From Phyllostachys edulis (taxonomy: Eukaryota; Streptophyta; Magnoliopsida; Poales; Poaceae), in the NCBI GenBank assembly GCA_036346405.1, contig CM070548.1:64380877-64444876 (forward strand): a DNA stretch of 64,000 bases, given 5' to 3'. The position numbers and the translations under genes are program-made. Shown one piece after another: positions 22,627 through 37,600 of this stretch. Position 1 is the stretch's first letter. Every line of letters starts with the position of its first letter. The notes below the pieces were generated by a model. It saw only the letters and a list, made by a program, of their open reading frames with translations, did not search any database and was not told the origin of the DNA.

Positions 22627-25600
22627 CTGTGAAGTGATCAATCATACATAAATTACATGGCTAAACATGAACCTGGAAGTGTAAAATGGGCATACCTTGG
22701 CTTGCTCTTACTCAGCGGTAGACCACATGTCAGATTGTTCCTCACGCTAGATGACAGACCACCAGCATGTGATGAGATTACCTGCACAAGATGTATGCAG
22801 CCAACTTTAGTGTCTGTTCAGATAAATAAAGTGATAAAATCCATGCAAAATCACCAGAAGATATAATAACTGATGCATTTTAATATATGCACGGTGAATT
22901 CAAATACTGCTATATGACTTCTACAACTGCAATCATCTAAAGAAAAAGAAAGAAAGCCGATCCTTGGACTACAACTGTCATGTGGGGAAAGACCTACAGC
23001 CGGCGGCCACAGGATGCGGCAGCAACAGAGGTGGCGTCTCATTCACATTGCAGCTCATTCACATTAGGAAAGAGATAAGTTCCTTTATTAAGAGATATAA
23101 TTGTAATTCGTTTAATTTGCTCGGGCCTTAAGCCACTAATAGATATAGTAAGTTTAAGATATAGAGTTTAGATTAGATACCATATGTTAGGGGCCTCTCC
23201 ATCTTTATAAGGAGCCAGTTAGGTTATTGCCAGGGGCGGAGTTAGAACGAAAATGATCAGGGTTCACTACTTCACTATACATATAACAACATACATAATT
23301 TTCAAGCAACAATGTACTAAATAGTAATTTATATTGCAAACATTGACAAAATACACCATCCAGCCAGAGGTTAGGCTGAACCAGAGTGCACAACTTTTGA
23401 GCTCCATGTGCATGTGCACGTATAGTATATATGGACTAATCTCAGATTTTTTTTACCCGGTGTCCTGTGACACCGGGTCACATAATGTGGTTCCGCCCGT
23501 GGTTATTGCTAGAATCAATCAAAAGTTATCTCTAATCCTCTCTGTCAACTTCTCTCTACTGACCCTTGCTCCTGTGCCCTACCCCTTGTGCATTGTTGTC
23601 CCGTGTGCCCTAGCACCTATCGTCCTATCCTCATCATAGCGCCTTGCCGAAAACTAGGCCCAAAGCCTCCCACGACTCATGACTACCAGATACGATGACT
23701 AGGTCGTGACAACTTAGTATCAGAGTCATCCGTTGCGCAAGAAGCCATGGCCAAAAGCAGCACTAACATCAAGATCGTGGCTATGCAATTGGTGGCAATC
23801 GTGAAGAAGCTGGAGATGTTGGATGAGGTCAAGGTCAAGCTCAATGATCTCGATATCCAACAGAAGGCGGTCCATATGGCGATTGGCCGGTTGGAAACCG
23901 ACAAAGGCGCGGCATCATGTGAATGGCCGGGCGATGGCATCTTGCCAAAACCCACCAAACCATAGTGGTCGACAGGTGAGATGACGACAAGCGGCAGACA
24001 TGGCAGTGGTGACGGCAGGGGAGCTCCACACATCATAGGCTCGAATTCCCAATCTTGGTTCTCCTCAGCCGTGCAGGTTCTTTGTCTGAGGAACAAAAAG
24101 TGCAGCTCATCACCGTAGGCTTGCAAGGAATGCTTCGGATCGACGTCGAGTTACAAGCACCAATGGAGGTTGCTATGAGCTTAGCACAGGCCTACGAACT
24201 CTGTGTGAAGTTGGCTGTGCAGCCGGCCTCAAGGGGATCTCGGCCATGGTGTGACCACATGGCCAGCTCCACGGTGACTCCGGCTATAGGCGCAGCGTAG
24301 CAACCTGCTTTGTCACCTCCGGCGTGTACTGCTCTAACGTTCATCGGCTCGCATCCATCACGTCTTACACGTTGTGTCTTGATTCCAGATGAGATGCGCG
24401 CCCACAAGGAAGCCGGGTTATGCTACAATTGTGACGAAAAATTTTCGCCACAACATAGATGCAAACGACTATTGTATCTTTGGGCACCATCGACCGACGC
24501 TGAGGATGATGCGGTACAAGACATAGAGATCACCAATCCGAAGATCTCATTGTATGCATTGGCCGGTGTACGTCCACGTACGAGCGACACGATGCAATTG
24601 ACGGTGAAAGTGGGCGATACCAAGCTCACCACCCTCCTGGACAGCGGCTCAACCCACAATTTCATCGCCGAGGAAGCGACGACCATGGTGGGTGTCGCAC
24701 TACAATCATGTATAAGCATGAGTGTGCTAGCAGCCAACGGTGATCACCTCACGAGTAGCGGTCGATGCCCGATGCTACCTCTTTGCATTGGCAATGAGTA
24801 CTTCGACATCGACTACCACACAATTCCTTTGGATGGATTCGACATCTTGCTTGGTGTCAAGTGGCTGCTCACATTGGGGCCAATTCTTTGGGACTTCAAG
24901 CATCTCCAGATGACATTCACGCGTGATGGCCGGCAAATGACTAGCATGGCTTAGCAGCACAGCGTCTGACGGCATGCTCACTTGCGTGTACCGGTCAGGA
25001 GGTGATGATTGAGCTTCTCAATGAATTCGACACTATTTTTGTCAAACCATGCGGCCTTCTACCTGCCTGAGACCACGACCACCACATTCAACTCCTTATC
25101 ACTATGCACAGTATCAAAAAGACGAGCTTGAATGTCAATGCGATGACATGCTCGGTCAGGGCATTATTCGCCGTAGCATTTCTGCTTTTTCAACTCCAGT
25201 TCTTTTGGTCAAGAAGCACGATTATCGGGCATTGAACGCGAAGACGGTTAAAGATAAATTCCCGATTCCCGTCGTGGAAGAGTTACTTGATTTGCTTCAG
25301 GGTTCCAAGTTTTTTACAAAACTAGACCAAAGGACCTTCGGTTAGGTTATCATCAAGTGAGGATGCATCCATTAGATGTGGAGAAGATGTCGTTTCGTAC
25401 ACATCAGGGTTTGTTTGAATTTCTAGTAATACCTTTCGGTCAGACCAACGCGCCTGCGACATTCCAAGCTCTAATGAATATAGTACTTCAACCGTTCCTC
25501 TGTCGTTTTGTACTGGTATTTTTTGATGACAACTTGATTTATAGTTCATCATGGACCGATCATCTACACCAAGTATTCACACTCCTTCAGTAGCATCGTT

Positions 25601-28600
25601 TTTTCCTCAAGCGGAGCAAGTGTTTTTTTGGGGTCACATCAGTGGCGTACTTGGGCTATGGATACACAAAAAGTTCAAGCGGTGTTGGACTGGCCAATTC
25701 CCAAAACCATGCGGGCTTTTTCCTCAAGCGGAGCAAGTGTTTTTTTGGGGTCACATCAGTGGTGTACATGGGCCATGTCATATGGATACACAAAAAGTTC
25801 AGGCGGTGTTGGACTAGCCAATTCCCAAAACCGTGCGGGCTTTGCGTGGATTTTTGGGACTGTTGGGCTATTACCGGTGCTTCATCCGTGACTATGGTGT
25901 GCTGGCCGCACCACTTACTCGCCTTCTTTAGCGGGAATCATTTAGGTGGTTCGCTGAAGCCGAACATGCTTTTCGCACGCTCTAACTATTGGTGATATGC
26001 CCTAGAGGCAATCATAGAGATGATTGTATCACGCCTATATTTATGAGTTATAGAATAAATGTTATTATGTTCCTTGGATGAATTATCATTTATAAAGATT
26101 AACAAGTATGTGACTTATTGGTGAAGCTCTTTAAGTAATATGATGCCATTCTAAATGTATCCCTGATCGGATGTCACTGATCGGGACACTAGTGACTTAT
26201 AGACTATTACATGTATTGATTGATGACCATGTTTCACCGGTCATCGATATGAGATATCGAATCAATAATATGAATAGATGTTAGAGAACATGGTGTTGGA
26301 TTGACCCACCTTGAGACACTATTGAGATTGTTATGATTTTGTGTGTGTCATCAGTTGGTCTCAAGCAATGATGATGTATATTCTGAGACCCGAGATCAGT
26401 ATGGTTACCTACATGTGTAATAGTACACTTAGGATCGCCAAACGCTACTCCATACAGGTATAGTTATAAAGGTAGCTTTCGGGTATGTTATGAAACATGC
26501 GGAGGGATATGACCGGTCGGATATGGGATTTGCCCCTCCTAACATGACAAAAGAGATATCTCTGGGCCCCTCGATATGGTCGGATAAAGAAAGTGCATAG
26601 CCATACCATTAGTGGTCGAAAAGTCGACCATGTGAAGTTATTCATCACTAGATCCAAAAAGTATTGAACAGTCCATGAATGACACATATCTTACCTGGAA
26701 TTCAACCAGATATCGTAAGGCAAAAGGAGAATACGCAAAACTCAAATCAGCCGCTTCGGAGAGAGACAAAATCCGAGCCATAACCAAGTAACCTCACCGT
26801 CAACGACGCCATAGCCCTCAACTCACCTCAAAGACTGAAAGGAAATCTAACATCTGCTTTTTGGTCTTCTAGGCAATCGAGAGGATCCAAGGAAAACACA
26901 ATAGGCAGAAAGAGATCCACGATCAGAGTGATCACTAGCCCAAGTAGCATCAGAGTACACCTTGAGCTGCAAGGAGCTGGAGCGAGGAAAGAAAAGGCGA
27001 CGAGAAATGGTGCCACGAAGATATCGAAGGACACACAGAAGGTGATTGTAGTGAAGCCGAGTGGGGCCAAACAAATTGGCTCGAGAATGTGAATAGGGTG
27101 AGAGATGTCGGTCGAGTGATCCCAAGATAAACAAGACTACCAACAAGGTGATTCAGAGCAGAGGGATCCTCAAGAGGCTCTCCATCTCGTGAGTCGAAGG
27201 TGAACTCCAAGCTCCATAGGAGTATCCACCGTGTTGTCGATCAAATGAGACAAGCGAGCAAGAAGGTCTGAATGTACTTCTCCGGGAGAGGTAGTAGCCC
27301 TCAGCGAGAAGTGACCTCAATCCCAAGAAAGTAGCGGCTGGACCCATGTCGACATCAAGAACTTATCACTGAGACGCTTCTTCACAAAGTCGATGTACTG
27401 AGGATCATCACCTGTGATGATCATATCATCAACATACAGAAGAAGAAGAGTCCGACCACGAGGAGAGGTGTGAACAAACAGAGCAGGGTCATGATCACTT
27501 ACGGTGAAACCGGCCGCAGTGACAACACAGGAGAAGCGCTCAAACCAGGCTCGAGGAGCTTGCTTGAGCCCGTAAAGAGAGCGACGAAGACGACACACCA
27601 GGCCATCAGGAACAGAATACCCAGGAGGCGGCTGCATGTAGACCTCTTCATGCAGCTCGCCATTGAGGAAGGCATTCTTGACGTTCAGCTGAGAAATGGA
27701 CCATCAAGCGAATGTAGCAACCGCCGGAAGGGTCCGAATGGTCATGTGAGCAACAAAGAAAGTCTCGTCGTAGTCACGACCATGCTCCTCTTGAAAATCA
27801 CGTACAAAAGATGAGCCTTGTAGCGCCAAGAGAACCATCGAGCGAAGTCTTAATCTTGTAGACCCACTTGCACGTGATCGGAGTAACACGAGGTAGGGAA
27901 CAAGATCCCAAGTCCGGTGCGCTCCAGGCGGCAATCTCCTCGACCATCGCTCTTGCCACTCCGGATGAGCAACAACTGACGGAAGTCGAGGCTCAACAAG
28001 AGCAATGGCACATGAAGTCAGAACGCCGGGAGGCTCGATAGTCCGACGATCACAAAGATCATACCTAGGAGGCGAGGCTGGAGCGGGACCGAGCAAGGAG
28101 GAGGTAGGGAAAGAAGTAGAAGGCTCATCAGGAGGAGTAGTAAGCCGTGGACGGCGAAAGTAGTGCAGCGGAAAAGAAGATCTCTCAACAGGAGAGCTGG
28201 TAGTAACCTCCGGAGGAAGTGAGGAAACCGGTGGAGACGGGAGAGATTGTGGCGAAGGAGAGTGTGGTGGAGGAGACGGTGAGGATTGAGATGAGGGTGA
28301 TAAGACTCGAACTGGAGGAGGCGAAGAATCAGGAAAGGTCAAAAAGGAAAGCAACTCAGCAGAAGTAGAGCTGGTGGTAGAGGAACAAGGATAGTAAGGA
28401 CGAGACTCATCAAAAGTGACGTCTCGAGAGATCCTCATTCGTCGAGCAACAGGATCATAGCAACGATAACCCTTATGCTCGTCGAGTCAGAGCTAAGAAA
28501 GACACACTCAACCGACCGAAAGGCGGCTTTGCGCTCTCGAGGTGGAAGAAGCACGAGGCATACAACCAAAACAACGAAGGTGACTATACCGAAGGCGAAC

Positions 28601-31600
28601 CGGTGAGACGCCAAAAGGGTGCATCCCTTGAGAGCGTAAGAGGGTCACCGATTGATAAGAAAGGCGGCGATGAGAGACGACTTGACCCAAAAATGAGGCG
28701 GGACATGAGCAGAAGCATGAGAGCACAAGCCGCCTCAAGGAGATGACGATGCTTGCGCTCAGCGACACCATTCTGAGCATGAGCACCTGGACAAGAATAC
28801 TGAGGTAGAGTGCCCTGCTCAACAAGAAAACGACGATGTGAAGTGGAGATATATTCACCAGCAGAATCTGCACGGAAAATACGAATGGTCGACTCAAACT
28901 GAGTGCGAACCATGGTGGTAAATTGCTGGTAAATGGAAAGAAACTGACTGCGAGAAGACATAAGATAGAGCCAAGTGTATCTCGAATAATCATCAATAAA
29001 GATCACATAATAGGTATGACCCCCTTTCGAAGTGAAGGGAGCTGGTCCCCAAACATCAGAGTGAATCAAATCAAAAGGACGCTGAGACTCAGAATCACTA
29101 GAGGGATAGGGGAGTTGCAGCTGCTTGCCAAGCTTGCAACCCATACAACGTAAAGTGGTGTCACCAGAAACAGAACCTAGAACACCACTCCCTACTAGTG
29201 ACGAAAGACGAGAACTACCAATGTGACCTAACCAATAGTGCCACTGGACAAAAGTGGTGGTGGAAGAAGCAGCTGAAGCCGAGGCAGTGGTACTGGCTGA
29301 TTGGCTGGTGGAGGCAGCAGAAGGAAGATGCAGCCAATCGAGCTCCCAAAGACGCTGAGAATCATGGCGCCTAGGACCAGTCCCAACCAGAGTCCCCGTA
29401 TGACGATCCTGAACACAACAAGAGTCAGAATCAAGAATGATACGACAGTCATGATCAGTGATCTGACCAGCTGACATAAGCTGCATAGTAAGACTAGGAA
29501 CATGAGATACAGTAGGAACACAAAAAGATGAAGTAGAAAGAGTGCCTCGTCCTGCAACAGGAAGAGATGTCCCATCCGCAGTCTGAACTGTGAGAGGAAG
29601 ATCAGGTGGTCTCACAGAAGAAAGATGAGTGGAGTCCTGTCATGTGGAAAGAGGCACCTAATCCGTAATCCAAGGAGATGATATACCAAGAAGGAGGTGG
29701 TGGCGCAGACCGTAAGACCTAGCGGCAGAACTTGGTGCAGGAGCGTAAGCGAAGGCGTCGGGCGCGTGAGCATCTCTGGTCGCGCTCGCTTCCAAGGAAC
29801 TCTGGCGTGAACCGGATGGGAGGAGCCACCTCCCTCTCGGCGCGACCACTCCGTGAGCCTTCGCTTCGGCGACAAGATCGACAAGTGTGCCGTAATCAGT
29901 CCACAAGAGTCACAGTGAAGGCCGGTGGTAGTAGCAGCAGCAGCCCACGAAGGCGTGATAGGCGAGGCACCCCAGATCGGGCGTGTGAAGATGGTCTGCC
30001 GAGAAGCCTGTCGTCTTGAAGACGAGCCTCCTTAGCCCGAATAGCAGCGAGAGCCTCCAATATGGAGGGAAGGGGCTGTCTCATCAACAACTCAGAGCGA
30101 GCCACCTCATACTCCGGATGAAGATGGGTGAGGAACTCGCGAGGCGATTTAGTTCTCAAGTGAGCTCGCTAACGTACACAAGCAGTGCAGGGACCGCAGA
30201 CGTCCGGCCCGTGGAGTCAAGCCGACACCAAACCGCAGCCCAATTGCCGATAGAAGGCGCCCACAAGGGTGTCTGTTGTTCAAGAGACTACTCTCTCGAG
30301 AGCGGAAGGTACAAGGCCTCGCTCGGCTCAGAGCGGGCACGAAGACGATCCCACATCTCCTTGGTCAGACAACCCAAGCACATCGGATGCATGCTCGCTC
30401 AATGTCGCCACCACGATGGCAGAGGCCTTAGCATCCCCATCATTCCACACCTCATAGGCGTGAGCCGCGTCTGGTACTCCTCGAGTCGTCCTCAAAGGCG
30501 GAACCGCAGACTCACGAACATCCTCGATAGCATCAGCAGGAAAATGAGCTCTTGGTTGGCGGGGACAGATCAGGGTGGGCAAGGTCGCCACGCGAGGTAG
30601 ACCCATAGGCGCTGGCCCCGTAGGTGAATCCGCATGTGCTGGATGAACTCGCGGTAGTTGACGCCATTGAAGGTGACCGGCGGCTTTGGAACCGAGACGG
30701 TACCCGCGCTCGAGGTTTCGGAGGGTGCCATCTTGTGTGATGGTCGCTGCACGCCGGAGTGGCACGAGAGGTCATCCGGCCCACAAAGACGCAGGTAGCA
30801 ACGCCAGTCGAAATACGATAGCCCCGTCGCTCGCTGCAGTCACGCGGGTGCTCTGCAGATGAAGGACCACTTAGGGGTGCTCAATGGCAAGACCACAAGC
30901 CGCTCTCTCTGCGTGGTAGCTCGTCTTGGCAAATGGCAAATGGCGTGAAGAGAGCTCCGGTGGCAATGCAAAGACGAGGAAGGAGCTCGGGCGAGGGGGC
31001 TCCAGGCAAGCGCGCAAGAGACGAGGAAGGAGTGCCGATCCGCCGAGGAAGCTTCTGGCGACGGGATCCATGGCGAGGGAGCAGAGGAGGTCCGGCGGCA
31101 CTGAGCTCCAGAGGGCCGAGGCTCTGGGCGACGCCGATCCGTGGCGCGAGGAAGCAGAGGAGGTCCCATGGCGGCTGGAGCTCGGAGGAGGCCCGGCGCG
31201 ACGGAGGTCCGGAGGAGACCATGGCCGGCCTGGCACAGTGAGGTCCAGAAGAGGTCTGTGTGCTGGCCAAGCATGTGGAGAGGCCCAGGCGCAGCGAGTG
31301 GGGATGGCCCGCCTCGGCTCGCCTCACGGAGAGAAGAAGAGGCGGCGGTGGAAGGCGGCGGTGGATCTGGAGTTGGGGGTGGAGAGAAACCCTAAATCTA
31401 ATCTGATACCATGTTGGAAGTAGAAAAGTTGTATTGCAAGGGGCCAATGGGCCTAAATATACAAGTACACCAATATGCAAGAAACACCCTAGACTAGGGA
31501 AGAAAAGCACAACACATATATATATCTCTAACACCACGCACATTGGTGCTAGCACACCAGCGTACGGCGGTCCACCCCTGGACATGTGGATACTGTAGAG

Positions 31601-34600
31601 GCACTGCTACGGTTGCTGCTGCGCTGATCGAAGACGATCCACGACCTACGCAAGGAACGTGATAGATTGCTGGTGGAGACGATCGGTGCCAAGGACGTTG
31701 GACGATCGACTACGACCACTACATCGACGCACTCGACTTTGGATCAGGCTGCTCCAACTCTTCTTCCGCTGCACTGCACGTCTAGTTGTAACGATCTATG
31801 ATCTCTTGATTGCACAGCTTCCTGATTTACGTGGTAGAATTTTTGAATTGCCAGCTAGTGTAGCTTACTTGTATCCCTTTAGTGGTATCAAAGCCATCTT
31901 GTGTAGTATTTGATCTAGATCGGTCGCATATACTTGATATGTGGTAAATTGGATCTATTACTGTTCTGATATGGTAACCTAGATCGGTCCATATGGATGA
32001 AGCGGTTTAGGCACTAGTTGATGAGATCAATTGGTTTCGACAATAGTAGATGGGTTTGCAAGAGATATGAGCTGATAGCACCATATGATTAAATTGCGAT
32101 TGTTCACGGTTGAATTGGATTATATGCATAACACCATTTGCAGGGATTGATGTGAATAGTATGGCCTATTGTATATGTGATGCATGTATGATTTTTCATG
32201 ACCTACGTGTCATGTTGTGTTATAGCCATCGAGCTACGTATTATTGTATAACAGTCTGCGTATCGACATGCAATGCTTGATATTATCATATGTAATTCAT
32301 TACTAGCTTTTAGGAGTAATTGCTTAGTAGATGAATATGATGATTTCAAGCATGATGGCTCGGTGGATAGGAAGCGTGGTGATGGAGATTGCCATATTAA
32401 GGGTCATACTATTTCACAGTTTAATATTAACTGTGAATGTTTATTTTGTTCTTGTTACGCTATTGATCATTTTTTTATCATTAGATGTTTTGACATGATA
32501 GAGTAGTTTCCCTCATGAAAAATTAAGTAAACTTGATGTCTTTCCAATTGTTGCGCCTATCAGGATTTTAATTGTTAATTGGTAGGTCTACCAAAATAGG
32601 ATGTCATTAACTATTTTAATAAGATAGGATGGGTGTCGGACACTCATGTCATATGGTTTAACTTGACAAGACTATCAAAATGGTTTTGGGCTTTGGGGCA
32701 TAGTGTTGGACGCCGGGGCATAGTGATGCTACCCAACAAATAAGAGTCATATGGGATATGATTAGCAAGGGGTTGCTTACCTAAATCACTAGGTTTCTAG
32801 CAGTGATGCCAAAGCTCACTAGGACTTAATGAAATATGGATCTTGAACCCACTATATGAAATTAGAGGAAAACTTGGTTTAGAACATATAGTGGGAGTAT
32901 CTTTTGTTAAATTGTTTAATAGAAGATCTTATATAAACATAGTGCTGATTTTTTGCATATACATATTTTCTGTTATAGATCATGGCATCTAGTACTTTCT
33001 CCATACCTACCTTTAACTTGTGATCTTCTTGAGAAAAAAAGCTGAATGTAATAAACTTCATTGACTGGTTTCGTACTTTGAGAATTGTTCTCAAACAAGA
33101 AAAGAAAAAAAAACAGTTCTAGAGGGTCCTTATCCCAATGAACTGAATGCAGAAGCTACTCATACAGAAAAGAATGCTTATGAGAATCATTGCAATGACG
33201 CAGTCGATGTACACTGCCTTATGCTTGCTACCATGAACTATGAGCTTCAGAAGCAATATGAGATCACATATGCTTACAATATGTTGTAGGTATGAAAGGA
33301 ATGTTTCAGGACCAAGCAAGGGCAGAGAGGTACAATACGTCCAAGGCATTATTTTCTTGTAGGCTATCAGAAGGTAGCCCGGTCAGTCCTCATGTAATCA
33401 AAGATGATTGGTCACACTAAGAGCTTGGAAAAACTTAGTTTTCCCTTAGCCAAGAGTTGGCTACTGATGTGATTCTCCAATCGCTTCCTGCGAGCTTTGA
33501 GCCCGTCATATTAAATTTTCATATAAATGGCATGGAGAATCACATGGCATGCTTAAGGGTGCCAAGGAGAGCATCAAGAAAAGTTCCGATCATGTGATGA
33601 TGGTTCAAAAGACTCAAGATGAGATCAAGAGTCTCGAGGCTAAGCTTAAGAAGCTCAAGTTAAGTCTTAAGCCTAATACAGAATGCTACCATTATCATGA
33701 GACTGAGTATTGGAAGAGGAATTGTAATAAGTACTTGGCAGAGATGAAAAAGAACAAAGGAAGTAAAACTTCCAGTTCATGTATAAATGTTATAGAAATT
33801 AATCTTGCCACTTCTACATGTTCTTGGGTATTTGATACCAGATCGGTTGCTAATATTTGCAATTCGATGCAGGGATTGATAAGGAGTAGAAGTTTGGCAA
33901 GAGGTGAGGTTGATCTTCACGTGGGCAATGGAGCAAGAGTTGCTGTATTAGTTATTGGCTCTTTACCATTAGTTTTACCTTCATGATTAGTTATGGAATT
34001 AAATAATTGTTATTATGTTCCTGCCTTAAGCAAAAGCATTATTTTTGCTTCATGTTTAGGAGCAGAAGGTTATAAATTTAGAATAAAGAACAATTGGTGT
34101 TCAATTTATTTTGATGATACGCTTTATGGTCATGCTCCATTGGTGAATGAATTATATGTTTTCAATCTTGACGATGTGTCTTTCTATAACATTAATGCTA
34201 AAAGACTTCGACCTAATGATTTGAATCTCACTTTTATTTAGCATTGTCGTCTAGGTCATATAAATGAGAAGCGCATGATGAAACTCCATAAAGATGGTCT
34301 TCTAAACTCATTTGATTTTGAATTATTTAAAACATGTGAATCTTGTTTACTTAGCAAAATGACAAAGACACCTTTCACATGTATAGGTGAGAGGGCAAGT
34401 GACTTGTTGGCCCTTGTACATACGGATGTATGCGGACCAATGAGCACTTTGGCTAGAGGTGGTTTTCAGTACTTCATAACTTTTACTGCCGACTTTAGTA
34501 GATCTGGTTACATCTACTTAATGAGACATCAGTCTGGATCCTTTGAAAAGTTCAAGAAATTTCAGAATGAGGTACATAATCAACTTGACAAGATAATTAA

Positions 34601-37600
34601 ATATATACGATCAGATCGTGGAGGTGAATATTTGATCCATGAGTTTGGTGATCATCTAAAGCAATGTGAAATTGTTTCATAACTTACTCCGCCGAGAACG
34701 CCTCAATGGAATGGGGTGTCTGAACGACGGAACTAGACATTGTTAGACATGGTTCAGTCAATGATGAGCCAATTTGATCTTACATTGTATTTCTGGGATA
34801 CGCTATAGAAACAACGACTTTCACTTTAAATTGGGTTCCATAAAAAAGGTAGAGAAGAGACACCATATGAGATATGGACCGGGAAGTATCCTGGATTTGT
34901 CTTTCCTCAAGATATAGGGTTGTGAGGTATATGTAAAACGTTTGACGTCTGATAAACTCGCACCCAAGTCAGATAAATGCTTCTTTATGGGGGTATCCTA
35001 AGGAAACTAAAGAATATTACTTTTATAAGCAAGATGATGACAAAGTGTTTGTTACCCAAAATGACGTCTTCTTGGAGAAAGGGTTTCTTTCCAAAGGAGT
35101 TAGTGGGAGCAAGACGCAACTCGAAGAAATTTGGCATCAATCCCACGTAGATCAAATAGGTCACGTCAATTGCCTATAAGATATGGGCATGATGTTTTAT
35201 TATTGAATAATGATAAGCCTAAGACTTATGAGGAAGCAATGATAGGCCCAGACTCTGAGTCATGGCTTGAAGCCATAAGATCCGAGATAAAATCCATGTA
35301 TGACAAACAAGGTTGGAACTTGGTTGATCCACCTGACAGTGTTAAAACCATTGAGTGCAATTGGTTTTTTAAGAAAAAAAGATAGATATGGATGTAAATG
35401 TTCATATTCATAAGGCACGATTAGTGGCAAATGTTTTAAACAAACTCAAGGTGTTGATTATGATGAAACCTTCTCACCCATCGCTATGCTCAAGTCTATC
35501 CGGATCATTCTAGCTATCCCTGCATATTTCGATTATGAGATATGACAGATGGATGTTAAAATGGCTTTTCTGAATGGAAACCTAAGTGAGGATGTGTACA
35601 TGACACAACCTGAGGGTTTTGTTGATCTAAAGAAAGCTACGAAGATATGCAAGCTTAAAAAATCCATCCATGGATTAAAGCAAGCATCTCGGAGTTGGAA
35701 TATTCGTTTTGATGAAGTGGTCAAAGGATTTGACTTCATTAAGAATGAAGAACCTTGTGTTTACAAGAAGGTTAATGGGAGCAAGCTTGTTTTACTGACC
35801 TTATATGTGGATGACATATTACTGGTCGGCAATGATATTTCTATGCTTGAATCTGTTAAAATTTCATAAGAAATAGCTTCTCTATGAAGGATTTAGGAGA
35901 TGCAGCATATATTTTGGGAATAAGGATCTATAGGAATAGATCTAAAAGGCTAATTGGATCAAGCCAAGATATGTAAATTGATAAGGTGTTGAAGTGGTTC
36001 AACATGCAGGATTTCAAAAAGGGTTTCTTGCCCATGTCACATGGAAGTATTTCTTAGCAAGAGTCAGTGTCCTTTGACACACGATGAGTGAGACAAAATG
36101 AGTAGAATTCTATATGCTTCAACTATTGGATCTACCATGTATGTCATGCTTTTTACACGACCAGATGTGTCGTATGCTATAAGTGTTACGAGCAGATATC
36201 ATTCAGATCCAGGTGAAGGTCCCTGGATAGCAGTCAAGAATATCTAAAGTACTTAAGAAAGACCAAGGATGCATTCCTTATTTATGGTGGTGAGAAAAAG
36301 TTGGTCCTAAATGGTTACACCCATGCTAGCTTCCAAACTGACAAGGATGATTTCATATCGTAGTCTGGGTTTGTGTTTTGTCTTAATAGAGGAGCAATGA
36401 GCTGGAATTATTCCAAGCAAGGAACAGTCGCTGATTCTACAACAAAGGCTAAGTACATTGCGGCTTCCAAAGCTGCAAAAGAAGCCATGTGGATAAGCAA
36501 GTTCATTTATGAACTAGGTGTGGTTTCCAGTGCATCTAGTCCAATGGATCTTTATTGAGATAATAGTGGAGCCATTGCACAATAAGGAGCCTAGATAGTA
36601 TCAAAAGTCCAAACACATACTTCGACAATATCACATTATTCGTGAGATTGTTGAAAAAGATGATGTGAAGATATGCAAAGTGCACACAAATTTGAATATT
36701 GCTGATCCGTTGACAAAGCCTCTCCCGCAACCTAAGCATGAGGTGCACACAAGAGCTATGGGTATTAGATACTTGTATTATTGACTCTAGTGCTAGTAGG
36801 AGACTGTTGGTGATATGCCCTAGAGGTAGTCGTAGAGATGATTGTATCACGCCTATATTTATGAGTTATAGAATAAATGTTATTATGTTACTTGGATGAA
36901 TTATCATTTATAAATATTAACAAGTATGTGACTTGTTGGTAAAGCTCTTTAAGTAATATGATGTCAATCTAAATGTATCCCTGATCAGATGTCACTGGTC
37001 GGGACATTAGTGACTTATCGACCAGCACATGTATTAATTGATGACCATGTTTCACTGATCATCGATATGGGGATATCGAATCAATAATGTGAACACATGT
37101 TAGAGAACATGGTGTTGGATTGACCCACCTTGAGAAACTACTGAGATTATTATGATTTTGTGTGTCATTAGTTGATCTCAAGTAATGATGATGTATAATC
37201 CTTAGACCTGAGATCAACATGGTTTCCTACGTGCATAATAGTACACTCTGGGGGTCGCCAAACGCTACTCCGTAACTGGGTAGTTATAAAGGTAGCTTTC
37301 GGGTATGTTATGAAACATGCAGAGGGATGTGACTGGTTGGATATGAGATTTGCCCCTTCTAACATAACAGGAGAGATATCTCTGGACTCTTCGATGTGGT
37401 CGGATAAAGAAAGTGCATGGCCGTGCCACTAGTGGTCGAAAAGTCGACCACATGAAGTTATCCATCACTAGATCATGAAAGTATTGAACAGTGCATGGAT
37501 GACACATATATCACTTGGAGTTCAACCAGATATCGTAAGACAAAAGGAGAATACGCAAACAGGTTGTTCAGTCCGACCAGATATGAACTGGTCGTATGGA

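Larger units (their letters stand above)
26740..31533 (-). mobile_element. Copia C: short-LTR Copia element inside Copia B 5' LTR, 3'-truncated
   Basis: A minus-strand element with its 5' LTR at 31412-31533 and RNase H at the left end. The left end stops inside or just after RNase H at 26740 without a second LTR. No TSD is seen. The missing 3' LTR and the missing 440 bp of Copia B LTR together suggest one deletion. Confidence 0.85.

Noticed and set aside
22444..22641. Longer alternative frame for the last exon of the WVD2-like gene
   Set aside because: It needs phase 0 at the acceptor, while exon 8 ends with two leftover bases at a good donor; the phase-consistent frame stops at 22587.
27704..28438. 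A Pro/Ser-rich 244-residue minus-strand frame that looks like a cell-wall protein
   Set aside because: It starts with the integrase tail ISRDVTFDES and is the usual linker before Copia RT.
30881..31585. Long GC-rich open frames on both strands near 31 kb
   Set aside because: They overlap the Copia C LTR, primer-binding site and leader, and no protein family is recognisable.
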